From positions 1 to 64,000 of the forward strand of contig JADKKR010000004.1 in assembly GCA_016720395.1 (NCBI GenBank): 64,000 nt of DNA. Reading direction: 5' to 3'. This DNA comes from Geobacteraceae bacterium. GTDB lineage: Bacteria > Desulfobacterota > Desulfuromonadia > Geobacterales > Pseudopelobacteraceae. The notes below the pieces were generated by a model. That model was not told where the DNA came from. It ran no database searches and was given only the letters and a program-made list of their open reading frames with translations. The position numbers and the translations under genes were made by a program. Positions 8,510 through 16,809 of this stretch are shown here, one piece after another (position 1 is the first letter of the stretch; every line of letters starts with the position of its first letter).

Positions 8510-8521
8510 GAGCGCACTCCT

Positions 8522-10405
8522 TTACAGAACCGGGAACAGCGCCTGCATCTTCGCTTTCATCTCATCACTCAACTGCACAAACAGCTCGGCATTGTAGGAA
8601 CCGGTGGGCATCGGGCGAATACTCGGGTCTGTGCCATTTACCAGTTGGGTCGCTGGATCTATGAGCGGTGCATCAACCTGGTATATATCCGGAGATTTGA
8701 CTATCTGCACCGCCGCAACGGCATATCTGCGCGCTGTTGCCGCCGGGGTTCCCTCCTTGACGGCCGGATTAACGTTGGTTGTCACGATTGAAACGGAATA
8801 GTCACTGTTCAGCTTGATATCAAAGGTGCGCAACTGCTGCGGGAAATCATGGAGCGATGAGGTTTCAACCTGCCAGAACCCCCGTTCAGGTCTGGCGGCA
8901 TCATCGCTTGCAAACGCCTTGACAACATTGACGTGGCGATGGCCGGCTATCCACATCAGCAGATTAGGGTGGCTGTGCAGTTCGGCAAGCAGACCCGGCA
9001 GATCCACCGCATTTTGAACGCTGGACGGATTGTCGGAATTATCAAACCACTCCAAAAAGGTATCTTTGGGTGCGACGCATAACGGTATATGGGCGGCTAT
9101 GATCATCAGTTGACCGGCGGCATCACCGGCTGCCAGCTCTGCCTTCAGCCATTTCCAGCGGGACTGGTCAAGAAAACCATGGCCATGAATTTTGGTGGAG
9201 TCATCATCTTCCCGCTGGGTGTTGTCCAGCACAATAACTTTAATATAGGGCTTTGGAGTAAAACTGTAACAGGCAAACCCTTTTTCACGGCCAGGGGGGA
9301 CAAGATTGAAACCATGCCCCACCGGGCTGGTGGCTGTCCTGAAAAATTCATTCACCCATTCAGCTTTGTTCAGTGAGCGGCGGTCTGGGTCAGGTACAAC
9401 CGAGGGCGGCGAGGTAAAACCGGGATCTCCTGCCTTGCCGGCTTTTATAATGGCACCGGTGGCAGTGGAGCCATCAATAACCCCCATATAGTAGAGCGGA
9501 GGAGTTGTATCGTAAATTTTAGAAGCATTAGCAAGGGTATTTCCCATGGCGATGACTGTGCTGCTTATATAACTGCCGCGCAGGTCGCCAAGGTCGCCAG
9601 TGTCCAGCGGGATGGAGCCGAGCCAGAAGTGATCATGGTTGCCAATGGTCTGATACCAGGGGATCTCAGGACTTAGTCCGGCGGCTTTAAAAGGTTTCTG
9701 ATAATCGATGCTGCCAGCTCCAACATGGGCGCCAGAACTGGGGATTATAACCTTGCCGTCAATAACATCGATATACCACCTGAGTTCGTTGTACTGGGTA
9801 CTGTTGCAGGCATCCCCCAGCGATATGCCGAAGTCGATCCGGTTTTGTTTGTGCAGGGCGTTGACCGTCTGAATGGCGGCATCGAGCACTTGGGTTGAAT
9901 ACAGCATTGCCGGTGAATAGGATGATGTCTCCTTACCAATCAGCACTTCCATATAAATCGCCTGTGAGGGGGATTCCTTGTCCGTGATATGGATATCCGT
10001 AATGGCAAAGAATCTCAGCAGTTGCTTTGATGGGCTGGTCGATGGCGGATACGCATATCCGGCCACCATGATATCGTCACGTTTCTCGGAAACGAGGCCG
10101 GGACCGTCGTTCCATACGCCATACCCGTAATTGGCATACGCTGCAACATTCTGCAGGTTTTTGGGGTCCATTTCCGTTAAAAAGGTTTGCTTGAATTCAA
10201 TAGTCGTTTTGACGGTGGTAGAAACCGTCGCATCAATCGGATAGCCTGCAACCCCTGTCGTACTGCTGTTGCTGCCACAGCCGAAGTTGAAACTTCCCAG
10301 TGAAATACAGGCTGCTGTTCCGGCAGTGTATTTGATGAAATCCCGCCGCGTTACCTCGCTGCTTTTTTCCTGTCCACTGTTCTGGTTCTTGTCCTGGTTG
10401 CTCAT
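8522..10405 (-). CDS. TAT-exported metallophosphoesterase (TIGR03768-like)
   Basis: This 627-residue protein has a twin-arginine signal ('SEVTRRDFIKYTAGTAACISLG', RR at residues 20-21) and a metallophosphoesterase core: 'ITDIHITD', 'SLGDACNSTQ', 'IGNHDHFW', 'AAHIPL' and 'IAGHRHVN' supply the two-metal ligands. The long insertions and overall length fit the family described as TIGR03768. It should act in the periplasm on a phosphoester that cannot be named. The start has 'AAGGAGA' upstream. It follows the truncated RsbW copy by 33 bases. Confidence 0.85.
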   Translation of the reverse strand: MSNQDKNQNSGQEKSSEVTRRDFIKYTAGTAACISLGSFNFGCGSNSSTTGVAGYPIDATVSTTVKTTIEFKQTFLTEMDPKNLQNVAAYANYGYGVWNDGPGLVSEKRDDIMVAGYAYPPSTSPSKQLLRFFAITDIHITDKESPSQAIYMEVLIGKETSSYSPAMLYSTQVLDAAIQTVNALHKQNRIDFGISLGDACNSTQYNELRWYIDVIDGKVIIPSSGAHVGAGSIDYQKPFKAAGLSPEIPWYQTIGNHDHFWLGSIPLDTGDLGDLRGSYISSTVIAMGNTLANASKIYDTTPPLYYMGVIDGSTATGAIIKAGKAGDPGFTSPPSVVPDPDRRSLNKAEWVNEFFRTATSPVGHGFNLVPPGREKGFACYSFTPKPYIKVIVLDNTQREDDDSTKIHGHGFLDQSRWKWLKAELAAGDAAGQLMIIAAHIPLCVAPKDTFLEWFDNSDNPSSVQNAVDLPGLLAELHSHPNLLMWIAGHRHVNVVKAFASDDAARPERGFWQVETSSLHDFPQQLRTFDIKLNSDYSVSIVTTNVNPAVKEGTPAATARRYAVAAVQIVKSPDIYQVDAPLIDPATQLVNGTDPSIRPMPTGSYNAELFVQLSDEMKAKMQALFPVL

Positions 10406-10438
10406 ATACTTCTCCTTGTTCGTGAAATAATCTTTCGT

Positions 10439-10609
10439 TTAGGCGTAGCGACAGATATTTACGAAAGCTTCTTCTACAGCAACCAGCAGGCCGAATTTCT
10501 TCTTGGTTTCGAGTCCGAAACTGTCGGCGCACTCCTCAACGAACCCGGTCAGTTCGTTCAGTTTTTCAAGTGTGGCCACGCAGCGTATTTTCTCTGAAAT
10601 TGGCGCCAT
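10439..10609 (-). pseudogene. Truncated RsbW-type anti-sigma factor kinase
   Basis: The first 55 codons match the intact RsbW at 25471-25040 ('LEKLNELTGFVEECADSFGL', then the N-box 'LLVAVEEAFVNICRYA'), but a TAA follows at once. The D-box and G2 box are absent, so it cannot bind ATP or phosphorylate STAS. Position relative to the STAS gene (1-base gap) is the same as in the intact cassette, so this is the cut end of a duplicate. Confidence 0.8.
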
Positions 10610-10961
10610 ATCAGGCCAAGCGGGCCAGGGCAAAGGCCACCGAATCATCCATCTGGAAGATTGAGCCAAAACCGGAAATGTCAAAGACTTCCTTGACCGT
10701 ACCCTTGACATTGGCACACCGGACCTGCCCGCCTTTTCCCTTGAGCTGTTTGGCGGTGACCAGGAGACCACGCAGTCCTGCGCTACTGATGTAATCAAGA
10801 GCATCAAAATCAACAATAAGCTTGAGCTCTCCGGCAGTTATAAGCTCGATTACTGCTTTTTCATACACGGGTGCGGTTACGGCATCGAGTCTGCCGGTTA
10901 TCGTCACTACTGTGGCGTTTGCCTCCTTCTTTGTCTGGATTTCCATGGTGGTCTCCTTTTT
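10441..10961. repeat. Direct duplicate of the STAS/RsbW segment at 25303-25823
   Basis: About 520 bases here are nearly identical to 25303-25823, with the same internal spacing. The similarity covers the STAS gene, its 'GGAGACCACC' ribosome binding site and the first part of rsbW, and stops sharply at 10441. Confidence 0.85.
10611..10946 (-). CDS. STAS-domain anti-sigma factor antagonist (RsbV/SpoIIAA-like), copy 1
   Basis: This 111-residue single STAS domain has the phosphorylatable serine region 'LDYISSAGLRGLL' near residue 55. Such proteins bind the RsbW kinase when unphosphorylated and so free its partner. It differs from the copy at 25808 by only a few residues (Ala/Ser near 51, 'FALARLA' against 'DSLAKLA' at the end). 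It is next to a truncated rsbW, so it probably works with the kinase at 25 kb or with the RsbW-like domain of the neighbouring ATPase. It follows that ATPase gene by 34 bases. Confidence 0.88.
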   Translation of the reverse strand: MEIQTKKEANATVVTITGRLDAVTAPVYEKAVIELITAGELKLIVDFDALDYISSAGLRGLLVTAKQLKGKGGQVRCANVKGTVKEVFDISGFGSIFQMDDSVAFALARLA

Positions 10962-10980
10962 AATGGTTACTCTGGTACTG

Positions 10981-12075
10981 TCACAGAGTTTTTCTCATCA
11001 GTACTGTTAATCTGTTTTTGTCGTTCACCCGCTGAAACTCAATATCTTCCGCCAGATTACGGATAATGGTCAGCCCCAACTCATCGGGCAAAAAGTTGCT
11101 TTCCAGCGGGTTTGCCGCCTCCCCGCTACTTTCCAGGGTCAATTGCAGGGTCTCTTTCTTTTCCGAGTAGGCAATAGCCAGATCAAGGCGAGTCCCGTGC
11201 AGGCCAGGGGTGTAAATCTGCAGCAGCTCCTCCACCAGCAACAGCAGGCTGTGTCTGGTTTTTTTCGGCAGAATCTGCTTTTCGCAAAAGTTTTCGATTT
11301 CCGCATTCATGGCATACAGATCATAGTCGGGAGAACTGATCTGATAGGTGAAACTGCGGACCCGGTTGATAAAGGCCTGGGTCTTCTCTTTCTGCGGAGT
11401 CTCGAAAATCTGCTGCGGCGTGCCTTCTTCATAGATCAGTCCCTCATCCATGTACAAAACCCGATTGGCAACATCCCGGGCAAAATCCATTTCATGGGTG
11501 ACAATCGCCATGGTCATCCCCTCTTTAGCAAGTCGGCGGATGACCGAGAGGACCTCGCTGACCATGGTTGGGTCAAGCGCAGAAGTGGGTTCATCAAACA
11601 GGATAATCTCCGGATCCATTGCCAGGCAGCGGGCAATTGCCACGCGCTGTTTCTGGCCGCCGGACAGCTCATCCGGATAATTGTCCGCTTTCTCGGCCAA
11701 CCCCACAAGCTTAAGCAGTTCCATAGCCTTGAGTTCCGCATCCTTCGGACTTATGCCCCGCAGTTTGATCGGCCCCAGTGTCAGGTTTTCCATCACGGAC
11801 AGGTGAGAAAACAGATTAAACGATTGGAATACCATGTTCATCTTCTGCCGGATCTTCGGCACATTAGCCTTTGCATCCAGGATGTTGACCCCGTCGATGG
11901 CAATGGAGCCGCCGTTTGGCTGATCCAGAAGGTTAAGGCAACGCAGGAAGGTGCTTTTTCCGGTGCCGGAAGGACCGATGATGGCAATGACTTCACCGGT
12001 TTTGATCTCAATGGTAATATCTTTCAGCACGACAAGATCACCAAATTTTTTGGAAAGATGTTCTACCTGTATCAT
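10981..12075 (-). CDS. Polar amino acid ABC transporter ATPase fused to an RsbW-like HATPase domain
   Basis: Residues 1-245 are a normal GlnQ/HisP-type ATPase: Walker A 'GPSGTGKST', Q-loop, signature 'LSGGQKQRVAIARCLA', Walker B 'IILFDEPTSALD' and 'THEMDF'. GlnQ proteins usually end here (about 240-250 residues). A further 115 residues resemble RsbW kinases: 'LLLLVEELLQIY' sits where the N-box lies and 'DELGLTIIRNLAEDIEFQRV' follows the G2-box and C-terminal strand pattern. The N-box Asn and the G1 Asp of active kinases are not present, so the domain probably binds a partner rather than phosphorylating. The start overlaps the permease stop (ATGA), and a STAS gene follows. Confidence 0.82.
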   Translation of the reverse strand: MIQVEHLSKKFGDLVVLKDITIEIKTGEVIAIIGPSGTGKSTFLRCLNLLDQPNGGSIAIDGVNILDAKANVPKIRQKMNMVFQSFNLFSHLSVMENLTLGPIKLRGISPKDAELKAMELLKLVGLAEKADNYPDELSGGQKQRVAIARCLAMDPEIILFDEPTSALDPTMVSEVLSVIRRLAKEGMTMAIVTHEMDFARDVANRVLYMDEGLIYEEGTPQQIFETPQKEKTQAFINRVRSFTYQISSPDYDLYAMNAEIENFCEKQILPKKTRHSLLLLVEELLQIYTPGLHGTRLDLAIAYSEKKETLQLTLESSGEAANPLESNFLPDELGLTIIRNLAEDIEFQRVNDKNRLTVLMRKTL

Positions 12076-13604
12076 GCGCAGGCCACCTTTGATCGCTTAG
12101 ATTTAGGGTCTGTCTTCCGTTCCAGATACTCCAGCGACTGCATCAGCAGCCACGATATCAAAAAGTAGAGAATGGCGACCATCACCAGGGGAAAGAAGGC
12201 ATCAAAGGTCCGGCTGCGGATGATGTCGCTGGCTTTCGTCAGATCCTGCACCGCGATGTAACCAACGATGGAGGTCATCTTGACCAGGGAGATGAATTCA
12301 CCCTTGTAGACCGGCAGGATGCGACGTACGGTCTGCGGCAGGACGATGTTGAGGAATGTCGTGACCTTGGTAAAACCTAAGGAGATGCCGGCCTCGGTCT
12401 GCCCTCTATCCACCCCCTCGATGCCGGTGCGGAATATCTCCGCCGAATAGGCGGCAAAGTTCATCCCGAAAGCAATCACGGCAACCAGCACCGGGCTGAT
12501 GTTAACCGAGGCAAAGACAACGTAGAAGATCAGCATGAGCAGCACCAGCACCGGTGTGCCGCGCAGGATGGAGATATAGACCCTGGCGGGCAGGTTCAAC
12601 AGCTTTTTTTTCGACATGCGCATGAAGCAGACCAATGCCCCTAGCAGTGTGCCTAAAATCGTGGCCAGCACGGAAATGACTATTGTGGTTTTAAGACCGT
12701 CCAAAATGAGCATGTAGCGGTTTTCCAGAATGATGTTGCTGCGGAAACTGGTGGCAATGCTTTGTAAAAACGGTGGTAAGGCCGTTTTTGAATCTGCAGC
12801 GGCACCTGCCGTAGCAGAGGCGCTTTTTTTTACGATCATGACCTGCGTATTGGCAAAATACGGCTGGGTGAAATTCACTGATTTTTTGCGTTCGGCGGAT
12901 GCGGTCATGCCGGTGATGATCAGGTCGATCTTGCCTGACTGCAGCGCAGGTATCAGGGCCATGAATTTCATGTTGGAGAACTCGATCGGCCTGCCGAGCC
13001 TGGCACCTATAAGACGGGCCAGTTCACCGTCGTGGCCGGTTACCCGGCCATGTTCATCTACAAAACTGAACGGTTCACGTGTTGCACTGACCCCTATCCT
13101 GAGAACCGCACCCTCTTTGGGGAGTTTGATATCCAGTTCTTCGTAAGGAGATAAATCTGCCTTGAGCCAGCGACCCTTCATGGAATCCAGCGTGCCATCG
13201 CTCTTCAGCTCACTGATTATCCGGTCTAAAGACGCCAACAGGTCATCATTACCCTTCTTTATCGCAATGGCCGTATCCTCTTTATCAAGCGCTTCAGGCA
13301 GCAGTCGTAATTCCGGATTTTTCTTTGAGACCTGAAGTGCTGCTGGAAACAGGGTGATGATTGCATCAAGCTGCCCGGATTTAATGGCTGCAACCGCATC
13401 CATGATGTCATCAAAACTATTGACCTGGGCCTCCGGGAATTTTTTACGCGCAACCGCTTCCCCCGTAGATCCGGTCATAACGCCTAGTTTTGCAGTTTTG
13501 GCATCCTCAAAACTGGTTATGCCCTTTTCACTTTTGCTGCAGCCGGTTATAAAAGTAAAAAGTATCAGACTGATGAGCATCACTGTAAAAAGAAGATACT
13601 TCAT
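12072..13604 (-). CDS. Fused solute-binding lipoprotein and amino acid ABC permease
   Basis: The 510-residue protein starts with a lipoprotein signal ('LFTFITGC'), then a binding region (residues 25-270, including 'LRIGVSATREPFSFVDEHGR' and 'SAERKKSVNFTQPYF', typical of SBP_bac_3), and ends with a HisM/GlnP-type permease of about five helices ('TTIVISVLATILG', EAA-loop 'EAGISLGFTKVTTFLNIVLP'). Such binding-protein/permease fusions occur in GlnP-type systems. It pairs with the downstream ATPase to import a polar amino acid or similar solute. The first 130 residues may be a second, degenerate binding domain. The start overlaps the cupin stop. Confidence 0.87.
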   Translation of the reverse strand: MKYLLFTVMLISLILFTFITGCSKSEKGITSFEDAKTAKLGVMTGSTGEAVARKKFPEAQVNSFDDIMDAVAAIKSGQLDAIITLFPAALQVSKKNPELRLLPEALDKEDTAIAIKKGNDDLLASLDRIISELKSDGTLDSMKGRWLKADLSPYEELDIKLPKEGAVLRIGVSATREPFSFVDEHGRVTGHDGELARLIGARLGRPIEFSNMKFMALIPALQSGKIDLIITGMTASAERKKSVNFTQPYFANTQVMIVKKSASATAGAAADSKTALPPFLQSIATSFRSNIILENRYMLILDGLKTTIVISVLATILGTLLGALVCFMRMSKKKLLNLPARVYISILRGTPVLVLLMLIFYVVFASVNISPVLVAVIAFGMNFAAYSAEIFRTGIEGVDRGQTEAGISLGFTKVTTFLNIVLPQTVRRILPVYKGEFISLVKMTSIVGYIAVQDLTKASDIIRSRTFDAFFPLVMVAILYFLISWLLMQSLEYLERKTDPKSKRSKVACA

Positions 13605-14032
13605 TTAGTTTTCCTTATGACATTGGGGCTTTCTTCGGCTCCAAGGTAGAAAACTGCCAATTTTACCGTTTCATTGCCTCTGTTTCTGCCGTTATGCATG
13701 GTATTTACCACCTCAAAAATTGCCTCCCCGCTAGCAAATAAGAGTATTTTACCGTCCTCCAGTTCAACAGCCAGGTTGCCGGAAACGACATACGCATATA
13801 CCGGCACAGGGTGCATATGCCAGCCGGTTTCGGCACCAGGCGCCAAATCAACAGTCATTGCGGTTACTTCGGCTCTGTCTGTCAGAGGATAGGTGATTTT
13901 CTGGCCGTTACCGGTAACAGTCGTTTTACCTAGCACCTTTGATGTTACGCCGGTGCTGTAATCAGCAGCTATTACTGGTTGAACAATTAGAAAAAATAAC
14001 CCCACCAACATTGCATTCAAGTTTCTTCTCAT
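13601..14032 (-). CDS. Exported cupin-domain protein
   Basis: This 143-residue protein has a cleavable signal peptide ('MLVGLFFLIVQPVIAAD') and a single cupin fold with the metal-ligand pattern 'GWHMHPVPVYAYVVSG' and a second motif ending 'TMHNG'. The start at 14032 follows 'AGAAGTGAG'; the frame upstream belongs to a binding-protein remnant. Its stop overlaps the permease start, so it belongs to the transporter operon. A periplasmic ligand-binding or enzymatic role is likely; the substrate is unknown. Confidence 0.78.
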   Translation of the reverse strand: MRRNLNAMLVGLFFLIVQPVIAADYSTGVTSKVLGKTTVTGNGQKITYPLTDRAEVTAMTVDLAPGAETGWHMHPVPVYAYVVSGNLAVELEDGKILLFASGEAIFEVVNTMHNGRNRGNETVKLAVFYLGAEESPNVIRKTK

Positions 14033-14052
14033 CTCACTTCTCCTTACGGTTA

Positions 14053-14110
14053 TTATTCCTTGATTAAAGCAGCAATGCCACCGGTGTAAGACGGTTCGGA
14101 GAACAGCACA
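14053..14110 (-). pseudogene. C-terminal remnant of a family-3 solute-binding protein
   Basis: The frame encodes 'VLFSEPSYTGGIAALIKE' and a stop, nearly the same as the last residues of the binding protein that ends at 20946 ('FSEPYYTGGIAALVKE'). Nothing upstream continues the family; the M28 peptidase gene ends a few bases away. This is the leftover 3' end of a deleted paralogue. Confidence 0.7.
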
Positions 14111-14125
14111 TATCATTGGTGATTT

Positions 14126-15742
14126 TCATCGCGTTGCGCGATCACGCCGATCCTTGTGATATCTGTCCTGATAAGCTTTAACAGGTGTGTCTTTTTTTGC
14201 ATTTACAGCACGGGAGAGCGCACGTGCGGTGGTGGTTTTGTCAAAAAGCGTCGAAACCTTCCTGTCTCCAAAATATTGTGCGAGATGAGCAACAGCTTGT
14301 GTATTCTCGGTAAAAACCTGCGTATTCATGTTGTCCACGGTATCGCAGGCTTTATGGTAGCAGTTGTCATATGGTTCACCGGCTGTGCCGCCAAAAAGCA
14401 AAACCTCGGCCTCGGTTTTTGTTCCGTCTAATTCAGTGAATAAACCTCCGAAGGGGATTCCATATTTTACAAAAACCATATAGTCTGACCCGCCATCCAA
14501 AGGGATTGATTTTATGGGAAGTTTTTGGAAATAGAAGTAGTCGAGAAGTACCTGTTCGATGGCTCCAGAACCATTCGGTGTTTCGGTATATAAAGTCCCC
14601 GGATACTCGATTGTGTCCGAAAGATCAGTGTCTTGAACCCCCCTAGTGAAATTGTGGGAAGCGATGCAGTCAACATTCAGATACATGGAGATATTCCGCA
14701 GATCCGTCGGGGAAAGGTTGTCAAGATAATGAGAGGATCCGATCAGTCCAACTTCTTCCGCCCCCCACCATGCGAACCGAATTTTATTTTGAGGAGTATA
14801 TCCATTAAGTCCAATCTGGCGAGCGACTTCAAGAAGGGCGACAGCGCCTGAGCCGTTATCATTGATGCCAGGCCCCTCGATCACCGAATCCAGATGTGCT
14901 CCTATCATTATCACCTGATCGCTTCTTCCGGCGACGGTCTCCGCGAACAGATTATACGTCGATGTCGTGGTGTTCATCCCGATCACGGCGATTCGTAACG
15001 TCGTAGCCGCTCCAGAGACATACCGGTCATATAAAGCCTTGCCCAGGTCGTATGTGACACCGATAACCGGTATCTTCACGGTGGAATCAACCGACAGTAC
15101 AACTGAAACGATACCGGTCCTCCCTTCCTGCCCCTCGTTGAAGAGCAGTACAGCAACCGCCCCACGGGATTCCACATTCGAAACTTTCTCTGAAAAACTG
15201 CATGTTCCCCGCTGAATGACGGCGATCTTCCCGGTCAGGTCGATACCTTGAAAATCAGCGGATTCGCAACCGTCAGTCGATGTGCCTGGCTCCACGCCAG
15301 GTGGAAGCGAGGGGGTGACAAAGACTATTTCAGCGGTAACGTCACCGATTCCGGAATATGTACTCGTCTGGTAATCGGTACCCCATGTATATATTTCCTG
15401 AACTGGATATGTCATCGCCAGTACCGGATCTTTGGTTTCGAGGAATAGGCGGTATTCAAATCGCTGGTCCCATATCTTCAACCCGGAACTCCCCAGACTC
15501 CCTCTGATATATTCCATTGACTGGATGTAGCCCGGAGAGTCTGCGGAACGACTCAAAGAGTTGCTGAGAGATATACGTTCCAGCTCCTTGGCATGTGCGA
15601 CAAGTGCCTCGGTGGTAATTTTATCCTCTAAGACAGCTGTCAGTGTTTCGGCGTTTCCAGATTTTTGATTGTCACACGCAGCTATGAATATTAGCGACAC
15701 AACCATAACGGCTAGCCGGCACACTATTTGTTTGAATCTCAT
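14126..15742 (-). CDS. M28 family aminopeptidase lipoprotein with PA domain
   Basis: This roughly 540-residue lipoprotein has a signal peptide ending 'LIFIAAC' and a protease-associated (PA) insert ('GKIAVIQRGTCSFSEKVSN'). The M28 catalytic domain shows its zinc ligands and general base: 'GAHLDSV', 'GINDNGSGAVALLE', 'WWGAEEVGLIGS', 'LNVDCI' and a late 'CYHKACDT'. It would cleave N-terminal residues from peptides outside the cytoplasm. The start at 15742 is chosen because 'AAGGAG' lies 6 bases before it; an in-frame ATG at 15757 is less well placed. The C-terminus is a basic tail. Confidence 0.88.
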   Translation of the reverse strand: MRFKQIVCRLAVMVVSLIFIAACDNQKSGNAETLTAVLEDKITTEALVAHAKELERISLSNSLSRSADSPGYIQSMEYIRGSLGSSGLKIWDQRFEYRLFLETKDPVLAMTYPVQEIYTWGTDYQTSTYSGIGDVTAEIVFVTPSLPPGVEPGTSTDGCESADFQGIDLTGKIAVIQRGTCSFSEKVSNVESRGAVAVLLFNEGQEGRTGIVSVVLSVDSTVKIPVIGVTYDLGKALYDRYVSGAATTLRIAVIGMNTTTSTYNLFAETVAGRSDQVIMIGAHLDSVIEGPGINDNGSGAVALLEVARQIGLNGYTPQNKIRFAWWGAEEVGLIGSSHYLDNLSPTDLRNISMYLNVDCIASHNFTRGVQDTDLSDTIEYPGTLYTETPNGSGAIEQVLLDYFYFQKLPIKSIPLDGGSDYMVFVKYGIPFGGLFTELDGTKTEAEVLLFGGTAGEPYDNCYHKACDTVDNMNTQVFTENTQAVAHLAQYFGDRKVSTLFDKTTTARALSRAVNAKKDTPVKAYQDRYHKDRRDRATR

Positions 15743-16005
15743 CGTTTGCTCCTTCATTTTTTGAGCTGTGTACAATGGTTTATCCAGCTGCTTCGTACCA
15801 TTATTGGACAACATCAAATGTAGAATCTGAGCCAGCTTCTGTTTAACCTGTACTGCTCCCATGGCACTGATGAGGCAGCGGGGTCAAGGAGTAAAGAGCT
15901 GAGTCCACCAAACGTTTGAGACTCTTGAGCATGACATAATTGTCGAGGATCACTTTTTTCAGTTTTGTCCTTACTACCCCTCAGGGATTGCACGATTTAT
16001 TATCG

Positions 16006-16779
16006 TTAAAAGTGATATCTAAGCCCCATCAACATGCCATGAGCACGTAGAGGGGCTGATGTGCCGGCGATCACCAATGATGTGACTGATCCATCCATCT
16101 GCATGGTTCCAACGTTTGTTTGAGCTCTTCCCAAGTCGGTATAGCGATAGGAAATTTCTAGAATCAGATGTTTTGTCAACTCGAAGCCTGTCCCGGCAGT
16201 AAGCATGAAAGCCAGATCCGTTCTGTCTCCAGATGGAACAATGCTATATGTGTGCTTAGGAGGAAGCTGCGGAAATTTATAGGTCATCTCATCCTGCCAA
16301 TTTGTGGCAAAGCCAATGCCACCGCCCACGAATGGCTGGAAGCGGCCAAGGCTGACACCGGGCAGGCCGTTGATATCAAGATAGAGATTTGCAAGGCCAC
16401 TCAAAGATTCTGCGTCTCCTGAAACAGGCTGGGGGCCGGTAAGACCGGTAAAATTTGCCTGCCCGCTGTAATGCATATCTGGTCGATAGGTGAGGGAAAA
16501 TTCTGTCCTCAGCCAAGGCTGTAGACGAAGTCCAACCGCTCCTTCAACAAATGCATAGGTGTCAAAATCACCGTAGGCTCCGTACGGCTTGCCATTTGTG
16601 CCAGTTCCGTCACCAAACAAAGCCGGATTGACGCCATCTTTATCATCGCTGAAATTAGCGTTTTTCAGCCAATCAACACCGGCTGAAGCACGGACGTAAA
16701 CATCAGCAGCAATGACGGATGATGCCTGACATAACGACAGTAGAAGCAGTAGTAACAGTATGTTAAAGTTCATTTTCAT
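16006..16779 (-). CDS. Outer-membrane beta-barrel protein
   Basis: This 257-residue protein has a signal peptide ('LCQASSVIAAD') and a pattern of alternating strands ending in '...MLMGLRYHF', the terminal aromatic residue typical of outer-membrane proteins. 'FQPFVGGGIGFATNW' and 'YRYTDLGRAQTNVG' resemble OmpA/OmpW-like eight-stranded barrels (opacity-protein family). 'GAGGAAAAT' precedes the ATG. The role (adhesin, small porin) cannot be told. Confidence 0.75.
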   Translation of the reverse strand: MKMNFNILLLLLLLSLCQASSVIAADVYVRASAGVDWLKNANFSDDKDGVNPALFGDGTGTNGKPYGAYGDFDTYAFVEGAVGLRLQPWLRTEFSLTYRPDMHYSGQANFTGLTGPQPVSGDAESLSGLANLYLDINGLPGVSLGRFQPFVGGGIGFATNWQDEMTYKFPQLPPKHTYSIVPSGDRTDLAFMLTAGTGFELTKHLILEISYRYTDLGRAQTNVGTMQMDGSVTSLVIAGTSAPLRAHGMLMGLRYHF

Positions 16780-16809
16780 AATTTTCCTCTTTCAAAAATT
16801 TGGTTAAAT

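Noticed and set aside
11143..12168. 341-codon + strand frame opposite the ABC ATPase
   Set aside because: It is a shadow of the clearly conserved ATPase fusion on the other strand.
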